Assembly (NCBI GenBank): GCA_030144725.1
Contig: JASKMD010000004.1
Span: 1,469,983-1,533,982, forward strand
DNA from: Haematococcus lacustris
Taxonomy: Eukaryota > Chlorophyta > Chlorophyceae > Chlamydomonadales > Haematococcaceae
DNA length: 64,000 nucleotides
Reading direction: 5' to 3'
Positions 11,144 to 20,880 of this stretch are shown here, piece by piece. The notes under the pieces were generated by a model. The model was not told the origin of the DNA. It did not search any database and saw only the letters and a program-made list of their open reading frames with translations. A program made the position numbers and the translations under genes. The first letter of the stretch is position 1; every line of letters starts with the position of its first letter.

Positions 11144-11494
11144 TTAGGAACAAAGTTGACACGGCAAATTCTGGAAAGTCACAGTGGTCAGTTCGCAATA
11201 CGCCGGTTTGTGCAAGGGGGTCCCTTTTTCTGTATAGCCGGCTTGGGAGAAACGAACATTTTCGCACCTCGCTGCAATGTCGCGTGTCAACTTGCCCAAC
11301 GACGGTCCTCCGACAACGCCTGCACCAATGAAAGGTTCGCGGAGTGAGCCTGGCGGGCTAAACATTGATTGTACTTCTGGCTCGATAGCAAGCGCAGCTC
11401 TATCCTTGATGCCGCTACATACCACTAGAACAATCGGTTGTGAGCAGCTGAGTTGTGTCCGCGATCGCTTGCGCCGGCATGGCCTCACTTGCAA
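11144..11494 (-). CDS. Conserved reading frame of the TIR element, function unknown
   Basis: 116-residue frame. Its N-terminal half matches the forward frame at 3789-3992 of the other copy: CRRKR, LSCS, IVLVV, PEVQS, SPPGSLREPF and VGGPS are shared. The C-terminal half has no counterpart there because the other copy stops earlier. It is basic near the N terminus, with no recognised domain. It may be an exon of a longer ancestral element protein. Confidence 0.4.
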   Translation of the reverse strand: MQVRPCRRKRSRTQLSCSQPIVLVVCSGIKDRAALAIEPEVQSMFSPPGSLREPFIGAGVVGGPSLGKLTRDIAARCENVRFSQAGYTEKGTPLHKPAYCELTTVTFQNLPCQLCS

Positions 11495-11999
11495 GGATTA
11501 ACGCGCCGCTTGCCAGTAGACGCGTAGTAATTCGCCGGTGCCAATGTGACAAACGCTATCGAAAACGGTGCAGTATTGAGAGAGTACTTGCATGAAGATT
11601 ACCAACCCCATGTTGGGGACTCCTGACCAACAGAGCACGGCTTACCTGTGAGGGCGGGAGAACGAGACAGGACCCGGGGTCAGATAGAGTTCTGAGCCAA
11701 GGTGCCTGTCTCTGCCCTCACAGAGCCTTAAGTACTCAGAACCATTCACATTCTTAGTCATCCACGTGTAAAGGGAAAAGGTGTACGTAAACTGTGAACT
11801 TCTGTGCTCGGTGCATCCGCCTAGGTTCGGAGCACCTTGCACAGAGAACAACAGAAGCATCCACTGTAAGAGAAGAACAAGTACTCAGTTCGCTAAAGAT
11901 CAGACATGCAAGTCAGTTTAAAAGATGCAAGCCGCCCATGCTGCGCATGTCCACTACATTCACCCCCCCTGGAAGAAAGATGTTTAGCCTCTAAACATG

Positions 12000-12485
12000 C
12001 TACCTGCGCTTCTTGGGAGCCTTAGCTTGCTTGCACTGATGACAAAGCCAGGCACCACGAGGCACAGAACGAAGTGGGGGTGACAGGCACGTGATGTGAA
12101 AACCCTTGTCACATTGATCACAAAGCAACATTGGAGGCCGCGGTGAACGGCTGGCGCAGACTTGGCAGGCAGGGTCGTCGTCAACCGGGGCATGATGGCG
12201 GGCGGTGTAGTCCCGGATTAAGGCGGCGACCGCGTCCTGTTGCGCGAGTGCTGGGCCCCACTCCCAGGAGTTGAAGGAGTCGTCGTAGCCAGCCCACTTG
12301 ATGAGGTACTGAAAAGCGTGCTGCGCGTCATTCCAGCGACGACCCAGGATGGCTTCCACCGTGAAGTACGCCTCGCCATCGATGATCACGGGCGAATGCT
12401 GAAGCTCCACGGCGCGCTCAGGGAAAGAGGAGGAGGAAAGGTAGGGCCGTAGGCGGCTGATGTGGAAGGTGGGGAGGATACGCAT
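12000..12485 (-). pseudogene. Gypsy integrase C-terminus: chromodomain plus PHD finger (severed from pol)
   Basis: This is the 3' end of pol, cut off from the rest by the 13.4-kb insertion. The frame extends a few codons upstream of the apparent start into SYKLDLPSS, the usual segment before the FHISRLRPY motif. A chromodomain follows (YFTVEAILGRR, YLIKWAGYDDSFNSWEW). Next is a C4HC3 PHD finger: CQVC, then CDQC, GFHITC, and WLCHQC near the end. The tail is KAPKKRR, a basic stretch. Chromodomains of chromovirus integrases are known to direct integration by reading histone marks. A PHD finger added behind one is unusual. The frame itself is open to its stop at 12000. Confidence 0.85.
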
Positions 12486-12654
12486 GGAAGAAGGGAGGTC
12501 GAGCTTATAGGAGACTGGAGAGTGCTCACACAGGCAAATTAGTGCGGATATTCGTCATCCTAGGGGGGTAGTTTTTTGATGCGGTTCGCCTCGGATTGTC
12601 CTTGCGACTCCAACGCCACTTGACGCTTGTTGCAATTTTGAGTATGTGAGCAGT

Positions 12655-12742
12655 TGGAGTGTAGGTACCTACAGTACTGTAGACATCTACAGTACTGTAG
12701 ATGTCTACAGTACTGTAGAGGTCTACAGTACTGTAGGTCAGA
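12655..12742. repeat. Short block of the TACAGTACTGTAG palindromic satellite
   Basis: Five copies of CTACAGTACTGTAG separated by AC/AT/AG-TCT linkers, near the left end of the 13.4-kb insertion. The same satellite occurs at 15134-16158 and 24580-25615. Confidence 0.9.
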
Positions 12743-12943
12743 TTTGACAAGGTCTCTTGTAAATAGGGTATCATGTTGTTCTCCACATTCAAACCACCAT
12801 TTGCTACCGCGATTGCACCGTCAGCTTCTGCGTGCTATAAATAGTGAGAGGCGTCGAAGCGTAGGCCCGCAAGCTCGATATAGATATTTGTGCCGAAAGT
12901 TGTGTCCACGCAATAAGGTCGCCATAGGGAGCTACATACATAC

Positions 12944-14631
12944 CAGTGTTTTTTTTTTCATTTGGCCTCTTTCCAATTTCATAGCACAAAGTGACATGGC
13001 TCAGATTGGGACCGTCATGTTCATAGCGCGACCCTATTGGGCCCCATAGCGCACAACAAAAATGTCAAATTAAAGCAATAGGCCCAATCAAAGGCGGTAG
13101 CGCCCACGCACAGCAGCGTTATCCAGCCACTTGCTAATGGCACGCTCATCTGGGAATGTGTCCAAATCAAATTGATTGCTGCTGAAGACACGGGCGCACA
13201 CATTCAAGTGGCACTCTTGCAGCCTGTTGCGGGTGTCATCTTTGAGGTAAGCCATGGCTGAGAACATGCGCTCCTCCTCCACTAAGCCTGGTGTCATGAC
13301 CAGAGCAAGCTCTGCCAGCTTGATGTACTCCAAGATGTCAGCCTTGGTGATGGGTTGGCCAGCCAGGTAGCGCCACAGCTTGGTGGTCTCCTTGGCTGGG
13401 TTGGCTGCTGCTGAGCTTAGCTCCACACGGTGTTCAGCTTGGCAACGCATGACTTCCACAAATGGTGATTGCTGGGCAGATAGCTTTTGCTGGTCCAACA
13501 ACGCTGGCGCTAGTTGGCCGTTAGCGAGGGTCGCGTCCATGCAGTACCGGGCCTTGACAATGGTCAGGCGCTCAAGGAAGTCTTCATCGCTGGGCTGCTT
13601 GTCCCAGTAGTGGGCGTACACAACAGCCAGTCCTTTGGCATGCTCCGGTGGGAGGAAGCGGCTGTGTAGGTCACGTACCACAGCATCCGCTGTTGCTGCC
13701 AGCTCCTGCTTGGCACTGTCGACATGCTGCTGGAAGTCACTGGCTGGCACTAAAGCAGCCCGGCGCCCTTTTGGGGGGATGGCGTACAGCTGCACCGGCT
13801 CACTGCCTAGCTCACTGCCTTCCTCCTCCTCCTCATTCTAACCAAACGTTGTCTCCATGTCCGCTGCTGCCTGCCTGCTGCCTACCTCCTCCTCATCCTC
13901 ACTGTCACTGTCAGCCTCATCTGAGCACTGTCATACTGCCACTCCCATGCGGCTGCAATGCCAAATGGCCAGAGCCGTTGTACACCAGGCAGCTGCCAGG
14001 TCCTTTGACTGACATTGGTGAAGGCTGTCAGCTCAGGAAAGTCCAGTGCAGAGAAGGGGGAGGGGCTTGAGTACAAGGCAGTGATCTTGTTGGCCGTTAG
14101 GGCCACCTCCTGCATAAGGTCCTCGACAAAGATGGCACGGCTTTGGCACAGAAGGTTGAGGCGGTTGAGTGAGTGAAGGATGGGCAAGAGCCCGTAGGCT
14201 GCCAAGAGAGTAGGGAGGTCTGTGAGGAGGCTGTACCTGGACCTGATGTCACGCACCAGCCGCTCTGCTGGCTTCCGCAAGCTCAGCCAACGGGTTGGCG
14301 CGGCCCGCCCTATCAGCTGACCCATGAGCCCAAGGCTGTGGCAAAGCTGCTTGTACTTCTGGGTGCGGGCTGGGCTCTTGCAAAAATGCTGGTTGATGTT
14401 TTCCACAACCATCGCTATATCCTCGGCGGGCACGGCCCTCAGCTATCGGGACTGCGGCGCTTATCCAAATTGCGGCTCTCAGCCGAGCTGCGGCTGCAGT
14501 ACAAAGTTCACTTTTTATAACGCGATGCGCTATAGCACAGTCCGCAAGAGGTCCAATCCATAGCGCACGGAGCCCTCTGAAATGTCGCTTTTTATAGCGA
14601 TCGCTATATATAGCGTTAAAAAAAAACACTG
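12944..14631 (-). mobile_element. hAT transposon, copy 1
   Basis: Ends are CAGTGTTTTTTTTTT on the left and (reverse complement) CAGTGTTTTTTTTTAACGC on the right. The exact 8-bp duplication ATACATAC lies at 12936-12943 and 14632-14639, diagnostic of hAT. TATAGCG and its complement are repeated inside both ends and are candidate transposase-binding sites. The 1688-bp element encodes a broken transposase on the reverse strand. It keeps part of the catalytic region (TRWLSL) and the C-terminal dimerisation domain, and lacks the N-terminal zinc finger present in the copies at 50206 and 54538. Confidence 0.95.
13088..14433 (-). pseudogene. hAT transposase remnant (catalytic segment plus hATC dimerisation domain)
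   Basis: The frame at 13882-14433 contains PTRWLSL, typical of hAT catalytic regions, and LMQEVALTANKITALYS. The frame at 13088-13795 contains LWRYLAGQP, LAELALVMTPG and EERMFSAMAYLKDDTRN, the hATC dimerisation region. A frameshift at about 13800-13930 separates them: the acidic Glu/Asp linker is still recognisable in a third frame. Alignment with the two 1626-bp copies shows about 90% identity or more over the shared 3' half. It cannot make a complete transposase. Confidence 0.85.
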
Positions 14632-14639
14632 ATACATAC

Positions 14640-15133
14640 GTGTAAGGTCTAAGGCCGGGGCCCGTCTCTATCGCAAGCTAGGTCCGTTCTGTCGGTTGTA
14701 CTGGGTAGCTCGGCTTGCAAGCTCCCGCAAAGCTGTGGATGTTGATGATGCCCCGCAATCACAACAACCTCCTGCACCGCACCCTCCCGTGTAATATCGA
14801 GTGCGGCAGAGATTGCCCCAAAAGTTGTTTGCGGTTGGCCATCAACCATCCATCATTACATATAACCTCACATCATTACATCATGACTCTTAGCCTACAT
14901 CATTACATCACCACTTGTGTTCCTAACACAAGGGCTAGGCTCAGGGTCGGTAACGAATCCTAGAGGCTGAGTAGGGCTGGGCAGGGCTGGGCTGGGCTGG
15001 GCAACATAGGCACGCTTTGTTGTCAGCGCATTTGCATAGCACTGTCGGGATAGCAAACGAGCTTGGGCTACATTGAGATGTTCCTGCATGGGGGCGAAGG
15101 GGGCATGGGGGTTAAGGATGCATGGGGGGAAGG
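14640..15133. other. Unassigned sequence between hAT copy 1 and the palindromic satellite
   Basis: No gene is recognised. It contains a few CATCACATCATTACATC-like phrases at 14860-14910 and a short GGGCT run at 14970-15000 that matches the long array at 18694. Confidence 0.6.
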
Positions 15134-16158
15134 CACCTACAGTACTGTAGACATCTACAGTACTGTAGACACCTACAGTACTGTAGACACCTACAGTACT
15201 GTAGACCCCTACAGTACTGTAGACACCTACAGTACTGTAGACCCCTACAGTACTGTAGACCCCTACAGTACTGTAGACCCCTACAGTACTGTAGACCCCT
15301 ACAGTACTGTAGACATCTACAGTACTGTAGACCCCTACAGTACTGTAGACATCTACAGTACTGTAGACATCTACAGTACTGTAGACACCTACAGTACTGT
15401 AGACACCTACAGTACTGTAGACCCCTACAGTACTGTAGACACCTACAGTACTGTAGACCCCTACAGTACTGTAGACCCCTACAGTACTGTAGACCCCTAC
15501 AGTACTGTAGACATCTACAGTACTGTAGACCCCTACAGTACTGTAGACATCTACAGTACTGTAGACATCTACAGTACTGTAGACACCTACAGTACTGTAG
15601 ACACCTACAGTACTGTAGACCCCTACAGTACTGTAGACACCTACAGTACTGTAGACACCTACAGTACTGTAGACCCCTACAGTACTGTAGACACCTACAG
15701 TACTGTAGACACCTACAGTACTGTAGACCCCTACAGTACTGTAGACCCCTACAGTACTGTAGACCCCTACAGTACTGTAGACCCCTACAGTACTGAAGAC
15801 ACCTACAGTACTGTAGACCCCTACAGTACTGTAGACATCTACAGTACTGTAGACATCTACAGTACTGTAGACACCTACAGTACTGTAGACACCTACAGTA
15901 CTGTAGACATCTACAGTACTGTAGACACCTACAGTACTGTAGACACCTACAGTACTGTAGACACCTACAGTACTGTAGACACCTACAGTACTGTAGACAT
16001 CTACAGTACTGTAGACATCTACAGTACTGTAGACACCTACAGTACTGTAGACCCCTACAGTACTGTAGACCCCTACAGTACTGTAGACATCTACAGTACT
16101 GTAGACACCTACAGTACTGTAGACACCTACAGTACTGTAGACACCTACAGTACTGTAG
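15134..16158. repeat. 18-bp palindromic satellite (CTACAGTACTGTAGACNC)
   Basis: About 57 tandem copies of an 18-bp unit. Each contains the 12-bp palindrome TACAGTACTGTA and a variable linker (GACACC, GACCCC or GACATC). Because 18 is a multiple of three and the unit lacks stop codons in several frames, long Tyr-Ser-Thr-Val-Asp and Leu-Gln-Tyr-Cys-Arg frames run on both strands; these are artefacts. One copy has CTGAAG for CTGTAG near 15795. The order of the three linker types repeats in blocks, so there is a higher-order structure. Confidence 0.97.
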
Positions 16159-17276
16159 GCAGCAGCAGCATGGGTGGCAGCAGCAGCAGGGGGGGGGGCA
16201 GCAGCAGCAGGGGGGGGGGCAGCAGCAGCAGGGGGGGGGGCAGCAGCAGCAGGGGGGGGGGCAGCAGCAGCAGCAGCAGGGGGGCAGCAGCAGCAGCAGT
16301 AGGGGGGGTAGCAGCAGCAGCAGCAGGGGGGCAGCAGCAGCAGCAGTAGGGGGGGTAGCAGCAGCAGCAGTAGGGGGGGCAGCAGCAGCAGCAGTAGGGG
16401 GGCAGCAGCAGCAGCAGTAGGGGGGTAGCAGCAGCAGCAGCAGTGGCAGCAGCAGCAGCAGCAGTGGCAGCAGCAGCAGCAGTAGGGGGGGCAGCAGCAG
16501 CAGCAGCAGTGGCAGCAGCAGCAGCAGCAGTAGGGGGGGCAGCAGCAGCAGCAGTAGGGGGGGCAGCAGCAGCAGCAGTAGGGGGGCAGCAGCAGCAGCA
16601 GTAGGGGGGGTAGCAGCAGCAGCAGCAGTGGCAGCAGCAGCAGCAGCAGTAGGGGGGGCAGCAGCAGCAGCAGTAGGGGGGGCAGCAGCAGCAGCAGTAG
16701 GGGGGCAGCAGCAGCAGCAGTAGGGGGGGTAGCAGCAGCAGCAGCAGTGGCAGCAGCAGCAGCAGCAGTAGGGGGGGCAGCAGCAGCAGCAGTAGGGGGG
16801 GCAGCAGCAGCAGCAGTAGGGGGGCAGCAGCAGCAGCAGTAGGGGGGGTAGCAGCAGCAGCAGCAGTGGCAGCAGCAGCAGCAGCAGTAGGGGGGGTAGC
16901 AGCAGCAGCAGCAGTAGGGGGGGCAGCAGCAGCAGCAGTAGGGGGGCAGCAGCAGCAGCAGTAGGGGGGGGTAGCAGCAGCAGCAGCAGTGGCAGCAGCA
17001 GCAGCAGTAGGGGGGGCAGCAGCAGCAGCAGTAGGGGGGGTAGCAGCAGCAGCAGTAGGGGGGGTAGCAGCAGCAGCAGTAGGGGGGTAGCAGCAGCAGC
17101 AGCAGGGGCAGCAGCAGCAGCAGCAGCAGTGGCAGCAGCAGCAGCAGTAGGGGGGGCAGCAGCAGCAGTAGGGGGGGCAGCAGCAGCAGCAGTAGGGGGG
17201 TAGCAGCAGCAGCAGTAGGGGCAGCAGCAGCAGCAGCAGTGGCAGCAGCAGCAGCAGCAGTGGCAGCAGCAGCAGA
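16159..17276. repeat. Compound (CAG)n / poly-G repeat
   Basis: Units of three to six CAG triplets alternate with runs of five to nine G, mostly as CAGTAGGGGGGG or CAGTGG. Every reading frame stays open on the reverse strand, giving Leu, Cys or Ala runs. The tract follows the palindromic satellite directly. Quadruplex formation is plausible from the dense G-runs. Confidence 0.95.
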
Positions 17277-17581
17277 TATAGTAGGGGCACTGTAGCACTT
17301 ACCTACCTTTTGGCTGCTGAGTGAAGGGGGGGGGAGTGGAAGAGTGAAGGCGGGGAGGGGAGGTAGATGTGGAAGGCGGGAGGTGGGAGGCAGGGAGGCG
17401 GGAGACGGGGAGGCGGGAGGCAGGGAGGCGGGAGGTGGGGAGGCGGGAGGCTCAACCGGGTTGGGCTGGGCGGGGGTGGGTTGGGTTGGGGGCATGGGTT
17501 GGGGTGGGTGGGGGCATGGGTTGGGGGCATGGGTTGGGGTGGGTGGGGGCATGGGTGGGGGTGGGGGCGGGGGAGGGAGCG

Positions 17582-18012
17582 GGGGCGGGGGCGGGGGCGG
17601 GGGCGGGGGCGGGGGCGGGGGCGGGGGGCGGGGGCGGGGGCGGGGGCGGGGGCGGGGGCGGGGGCGGGGGCGGGGGCGGGGGCGGGGGCGGGGGCGGGGG
17701 CGGGGGCGGGGGCGGGGGCGGGGGCGGGGGCGGGGGCGGGGGCGGGGGCGGGGGCGGGGGCGGGGGCGGGGGCGGGGGCGGGGGCGGGGGCGGGGGCGGG
17801 GGCGGGGGCGGGGGCGGGGGCGGGGGCGGGGGCGGGGGCGGGGGCGGGGGCGGGGGCGGGGGCGGGGGCGGGGGCGGGGGCGGGGGCGGGGGCGGGGGCG
17901 GGGGCGGGGGCGGGGGCGGGGGCGGGGGCGGGGGCGGGGGCGGGGGCGGGGGCGGGGGCGGGGGCGGGGGCGGGGGCGGGGGCGGGGGCGGGGGCGGGGG
18001 CGGGGGCGGGGG
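17582..18012. repeat. (GGGGGC)n hexanucleotide array
   Basis: About 70 near-perfect GGGGGC units, preceded at 17330-17580 by degenerate G-rich repeats (GGGAGGCGGGAGGC, GGGTTGGGG). The three forward frames would read Gly-Gly, Gly-Ala or Gly-Arg. The reverse strand reads Pro-Ala or Pro-Arg. None is taken as a gene. Confidence 0.97.
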
Positions 18013-18059
18013 AGGATGAATTGGGAGGGGGTGGTTGTATAGGGAAAGTGGAGGGGAGG

Positions 18060-18610
18060 TGACCCATCAGACCTGCAACCAAGGGGCGTGCACGCGCGGT
18101 AGGGTGACCAGGCTGGGCACTGTGTTAGCTATCACCGTGGCCTTACCTTTGTGGTCCTCCTGGCCTCCTACCTGCTCACACCAGGCAACATATCCCATGC
18201 GCCAGTGGGGTGGGACTGCGGTGGGGAGTGTAGGGTTTAGGGAAGGGAAGGTGGGGTGAGGTGGGGGTTGCGATGCCACGTCAATCGAAGGGTGGGAGAG
18301 GGGAAGGGTAGGCTTGACAAGTATGGGAGGGGAGAGGGAGGGAGAGGGGGAAGGGAGGGGTGGGAAGAGGGTGGGTGGGGTGGGCTTTCTCCTGGCTGCT
18401 GGGATGTCAGGGGAGAGGTGACGGGGAGGAAGAGGGGGAAGGGAAGGGGAGGTCCATGGGGAGGGCGAGAGAAGTGGGGAGCGCATTGATAGTCTCACGT
18501 GTAGGCGCACAAGACCTGCGGCAATGATGTGACGATTTGTGTAACGAAGCAAACATTGGACATGGGTACTAGATGCACTCACCATTAGAGTAGGGAGATG
18601 TAGAGCTGGC
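18060..18610 (-). other. Possible captured exons between satellites
   Basis: On the reverse strand, two stretches look more like protein than repeat: about 18230-18160 reads [12 protein letters not shown] followed by a GTAGGA donor-like site, and about 18590-18520 reads [18 protein letters not shown]. Between them are G-rich degenerate repeats. They could be exons of a host gene fragment carried in the insertion. No family is recognised and the evidence is weak. Confidence 0.25.
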
Positions 18611-18693
18611 AGATGGAGGGGCAGGTGTAGCAGCCCTCCATTACAACCCACCTTCCTTGTCCTCACCTCAGTAGGAAGTGCAGGGTGGGAGAG

Positions 18694-19286
18694 TAGGGTT
18701 GGGTTGGGCTGGGCTGGGCTGGGCTGGGCTGGGCTGGGCTGGGCTGGGCTGGGCTGGGCTGGGCTGGGCTGGGCTGGGCTGGGCTGGGCTGGGCTGGGCT
18801 GGGCTGGGCTGGGCTGGGCTGGGCTGGGCTGGGCTGGGCTGGGCTGGGCTGGGCTGGGCTGGGCTGGGCTGGGCTGGGCTGGGCTGGGCTGGGCTGGGCT
18901 GGGCTGGGCTGGGCTGGGCTGGGCTGGGCTGGGCTGGGCTGGGCTGGGCTGGGCTGGGCTGGGCTGGGCTGGGCTGGGCTGGGCTGGGCTGGGCTGGGCT
19001 GGGCTGGGCTGGGCTGGGCTGGGCTGGGCTGGGCTGGGCTGGGCTGGGCTGGGCTGGGCTGGGCTGGGCTGGGCTGGGCTGGGCTGGGCTGGGCTGGGCT
19101 GGGCTGGGCTGGGCTGGGCTGGGCTGGGCTGGGCTGGGCTGGGCTGGGCTGGGCTGGGCTGGGCTGGGCTGGGCTGGGCTGGGCTGGGCTGGGCTGGGCT
19201 GGGCTGGGCTGGGCTGGGCTGGGCTGGGCTGGGCTGGGCTGGGCTGGGCTGGGCTGGGCTGGGCTGGGCTGGGCTGGGCTGGGCTG
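18694..19286. repeat. (GGGCT)n pentanucleotide array
   Basis: About 118 almost perfect GGGCT units. The complementary array (CCAGC/AGCCC) lies at 21448-22110, so the two form inverted arms of about 590 and 660 bp around a 2.2-kb centre. Trp-Ala-Gly-Leu-Gly and Gln-Pro-Ser-Pro-Ala frames through it are artefacts. A (GGT)n run follows at 19333-19366. Confidence 0.98.
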
Positions 19287-19589
19287 CAACACAAGGGAGG
19301 CAACAGTGGGAACGTTGTGGGAGGTGATGAAATGGTGGTGGTGGTGGTGGTGGTGGTGGTGGTGAGGGGGACTGGGAGGGGGTGGTGAACAGGGAGGTAC
19401 TAGGCGTGATTGTACACTCACGATAAATAAGGCCGACGCGAGGGCCTTTTTTGCATCGGAAGGACATTCTGCTCCGATAGAACGATAGAGCGTTGAGTTT
19501 AAGGGGGACCTCGCTCTTGAATGAAGTCCTAACTCGCAGCGGTTGCGAAGATACATCGATCCGCGCGCGAGGTACCCCCCCCTTTTTGG

Positions 19590-20035
19590 GAATCTGCACA
19601 GATGTTGGTTAAATGAGCCCGGAATCTGTGCAGATGCATGCCGATGCCTTTAGGAAAAGCGACATCTGTGCAGATGCCGGTTATTAAATCTGTGCAGATG
19701 CTAATAAAGGCGACATCTGTGCAGATGTCGGTAATTGAATCTGTGCAGATGCACAAAAGGGCGACATCTGTGCAGATGCCGGTTATAATTTAAGGACGAC
19801 ATCTGTGCAGATGCTAATAATAGCGACATCTGTGCAGATGCCGGTTATTAAATCTGTGCAGATGCTAATAAAGGCGACATCTGTGCAGATGTCGGTAATT
19901 GAATCTGTGCAGATGCACAAAAGGGCGACATCTGTGCAGATGCCGGTTATCATTTAAAAACGACATCTGTGCAGATGCTAATAAAGGCGACATCTGCACA
20001 GATAAATACCTCGACATCTGCACAGATGCCAAGTA
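19590..20035. repeat. CATCTGTGCAGATG palindromic repeats, first block
   Basis: About 16 copies of a near-perfect 14-bp palindrome (CATCTG-TG-CAGATG, or AATCTGTGCAGATG). They are separated by short A/T-rich linkers such as CCGGTTATTAA and CTAATAAAGGCGA. Larger units of roughly 130 bp are repeated. The same palindrome recurs at 23420-23795. Confidence 0.93.
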
Positions 20036-20102
20036 GTGCAGCTGTGCACATGAAGAAAAGGCTTGCATAAAGGTTACGCAAAGGCACCGCGAAGGAAGCA
20101 AA

Positions 20103-20877
20103 GGCCCTGTTCGCACTCGATTCGTTTTTCGATATTCGATGTCGTTGACGGTTGACTGGCTAACTGCCTTATTTTTTTTGCGCTGGCCTAGAACAAATGT
20201 AGCAACCGCGCAGGGCTGCTGCTGCGTCGGCACAGCCTGGCTGAGCCTGAGGCTTGCAAGGCCTGCAAGTGCCAAAGTCCCAGGCTGGCCTTGCAGTGCC
20301 GAGACGTTGGCGACGCCTGCGTCCGATTCTGCGGGGCCTGCAACATCGGAAACAGCTGGGCGGGCTGCAGCTGCGTTGGCACGGCTTGCTGCGCCTGGGG
20401 CTGAAAGGCTTGCATAGGCTGGCCCTGCCGTGCCAGCATCGGCGACGTTTGCGTCTGAGCTCGCGCCTGTAAGAGGAGACGCAGCTGGGCCTGCAACTGT
20501 GGCAGGTTGGGCTGCTGCATTTGTCGCAGCGGACTTCCCTGTACGGCTACCCTGCTTAAAAGATTCCTTCACCTGACCCAACGGCCCGTCATTCTACATC
20601 ATTCTAACCTCGGTTCAAACGCGGCGGAAAGGAGGCTAGAATGATGTAGAATGACGGGCGGGTACTTTCGTTAAAGTGCAAGAACCGACGAAACCGACCG
20701 CCCCTCGCCGTCTCCTTTGGGGCTGCTGAGCAGCGCCCCTGACTGCTGTGAATGCGTAATCTAATCGTGCAGGGTCACAACGAGCAGGGACGCAGCCAGT
20801 GGCCCTAAACGCGATAAAGTGCGTCGGTTAGGCGAGAAAAACGAAAAACGAAAAACGAATCGAGTGCGAACAGGGCC
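20103..20877. mobile_element. PIF/Harbinger-like small element (MITE)
   Basis: Terminal inverted repeats start GGCCCTGTTCGCACTCGATT and continue for about 30 bp (20103-20135 against 20836-20877). They are flanked by AAA on both sides (20100-20102 and 20878-20880). Ends of the form GGCCCTGTTC with 3-bp duplications are typical of PIF/Harbinger elements, although the preferred target there is TAA/TTA. The 775-bp interior is Ala/Gly-rich on the reverse strand without a transposase. It also contains a perfect 22-bp hairpin at 20584-20662. The flanks belong to a degenerate CAAAGGCACCGCGAAGGAAG repeat. Confidence 0.8.
20584..20664. repeat. Hairpin with 22-bp perfect arms
   Basis: CCCGTCATTCTACATCATTC (continuing TA) is followed after about 35 bases by its exact reverse complement ending GACGGG. 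It lies inside the Harbinger-like element. It could be a very short nested element or a structured RNA. Confidence 0.85.
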
Positions 20878-20880
20878 AAA

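Larger units (their letters stand above)
9551..11626 (-). mobile_element. TIR transposon, copy 2 of the 7-bp target-duplication family
   Basis: The ends TCAGGTGTCCCCAAC and (reverse complement) TCAGGAGTCCCCAAC form 15-bp inverted repeats with one mismatch. It is flanked by CCAACAG on both sides (9544-9550 and 11627-11633). The other gypsy LTR at about 30836-30855 shows the unoccupied site, with a single CCAACAG followed by AGCACAGC, so both boundaries are exact. Orientation is opposite to the copy at 3657-5331. A reverse-strand frame at 11144-11494 is conserved between the two copies. A G-rich minisatellite fills 10560-11035. Confidence 0.9.
9442..11958 (-). repeat. 3' LTR of the gypsy element, interrupted
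   Basis: 9442-9550 plus 11634-11958 align with the intact LTR at 30735-31168 (434 bp each once the insertion and one duplication copy are removed). The LTR contains an internal partial duplication of about 65 bases, CTGTGAGGGCGGGAGAACG through CTGAGCCAAGG. Confidence 0.88.

Noticed and set aside
15134..16158. CRISPR-like regular array
   Set aside because: The 18-bp units are contiguous, with only 4-6 variable bases and no 25-40-bp spacers; the context is eukaryotic.
14895..17552. 885- and 728-codon reverse frames and the 428-codon forward frame through the satellites
   Set aside because: They translate the 18-bp and CAG/poly-G repeats on both strands at once, with no codon-usage or domain signal.
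17303..18082. Poly-Pro-Ala, Gly-Arg and Gly-Ala reading frames
   Set aside because: They are products of the GGGGGC repeat in different frames. Repeat-associated translation is conceivable but not supported here.
18067..19599. 510-codon reverse frame spanning the GGGCT array
   Set aside because: Most of it is repeat. The unique parts at each end may be exons, noted separately at low confidence, but the whole frame is not a gene.
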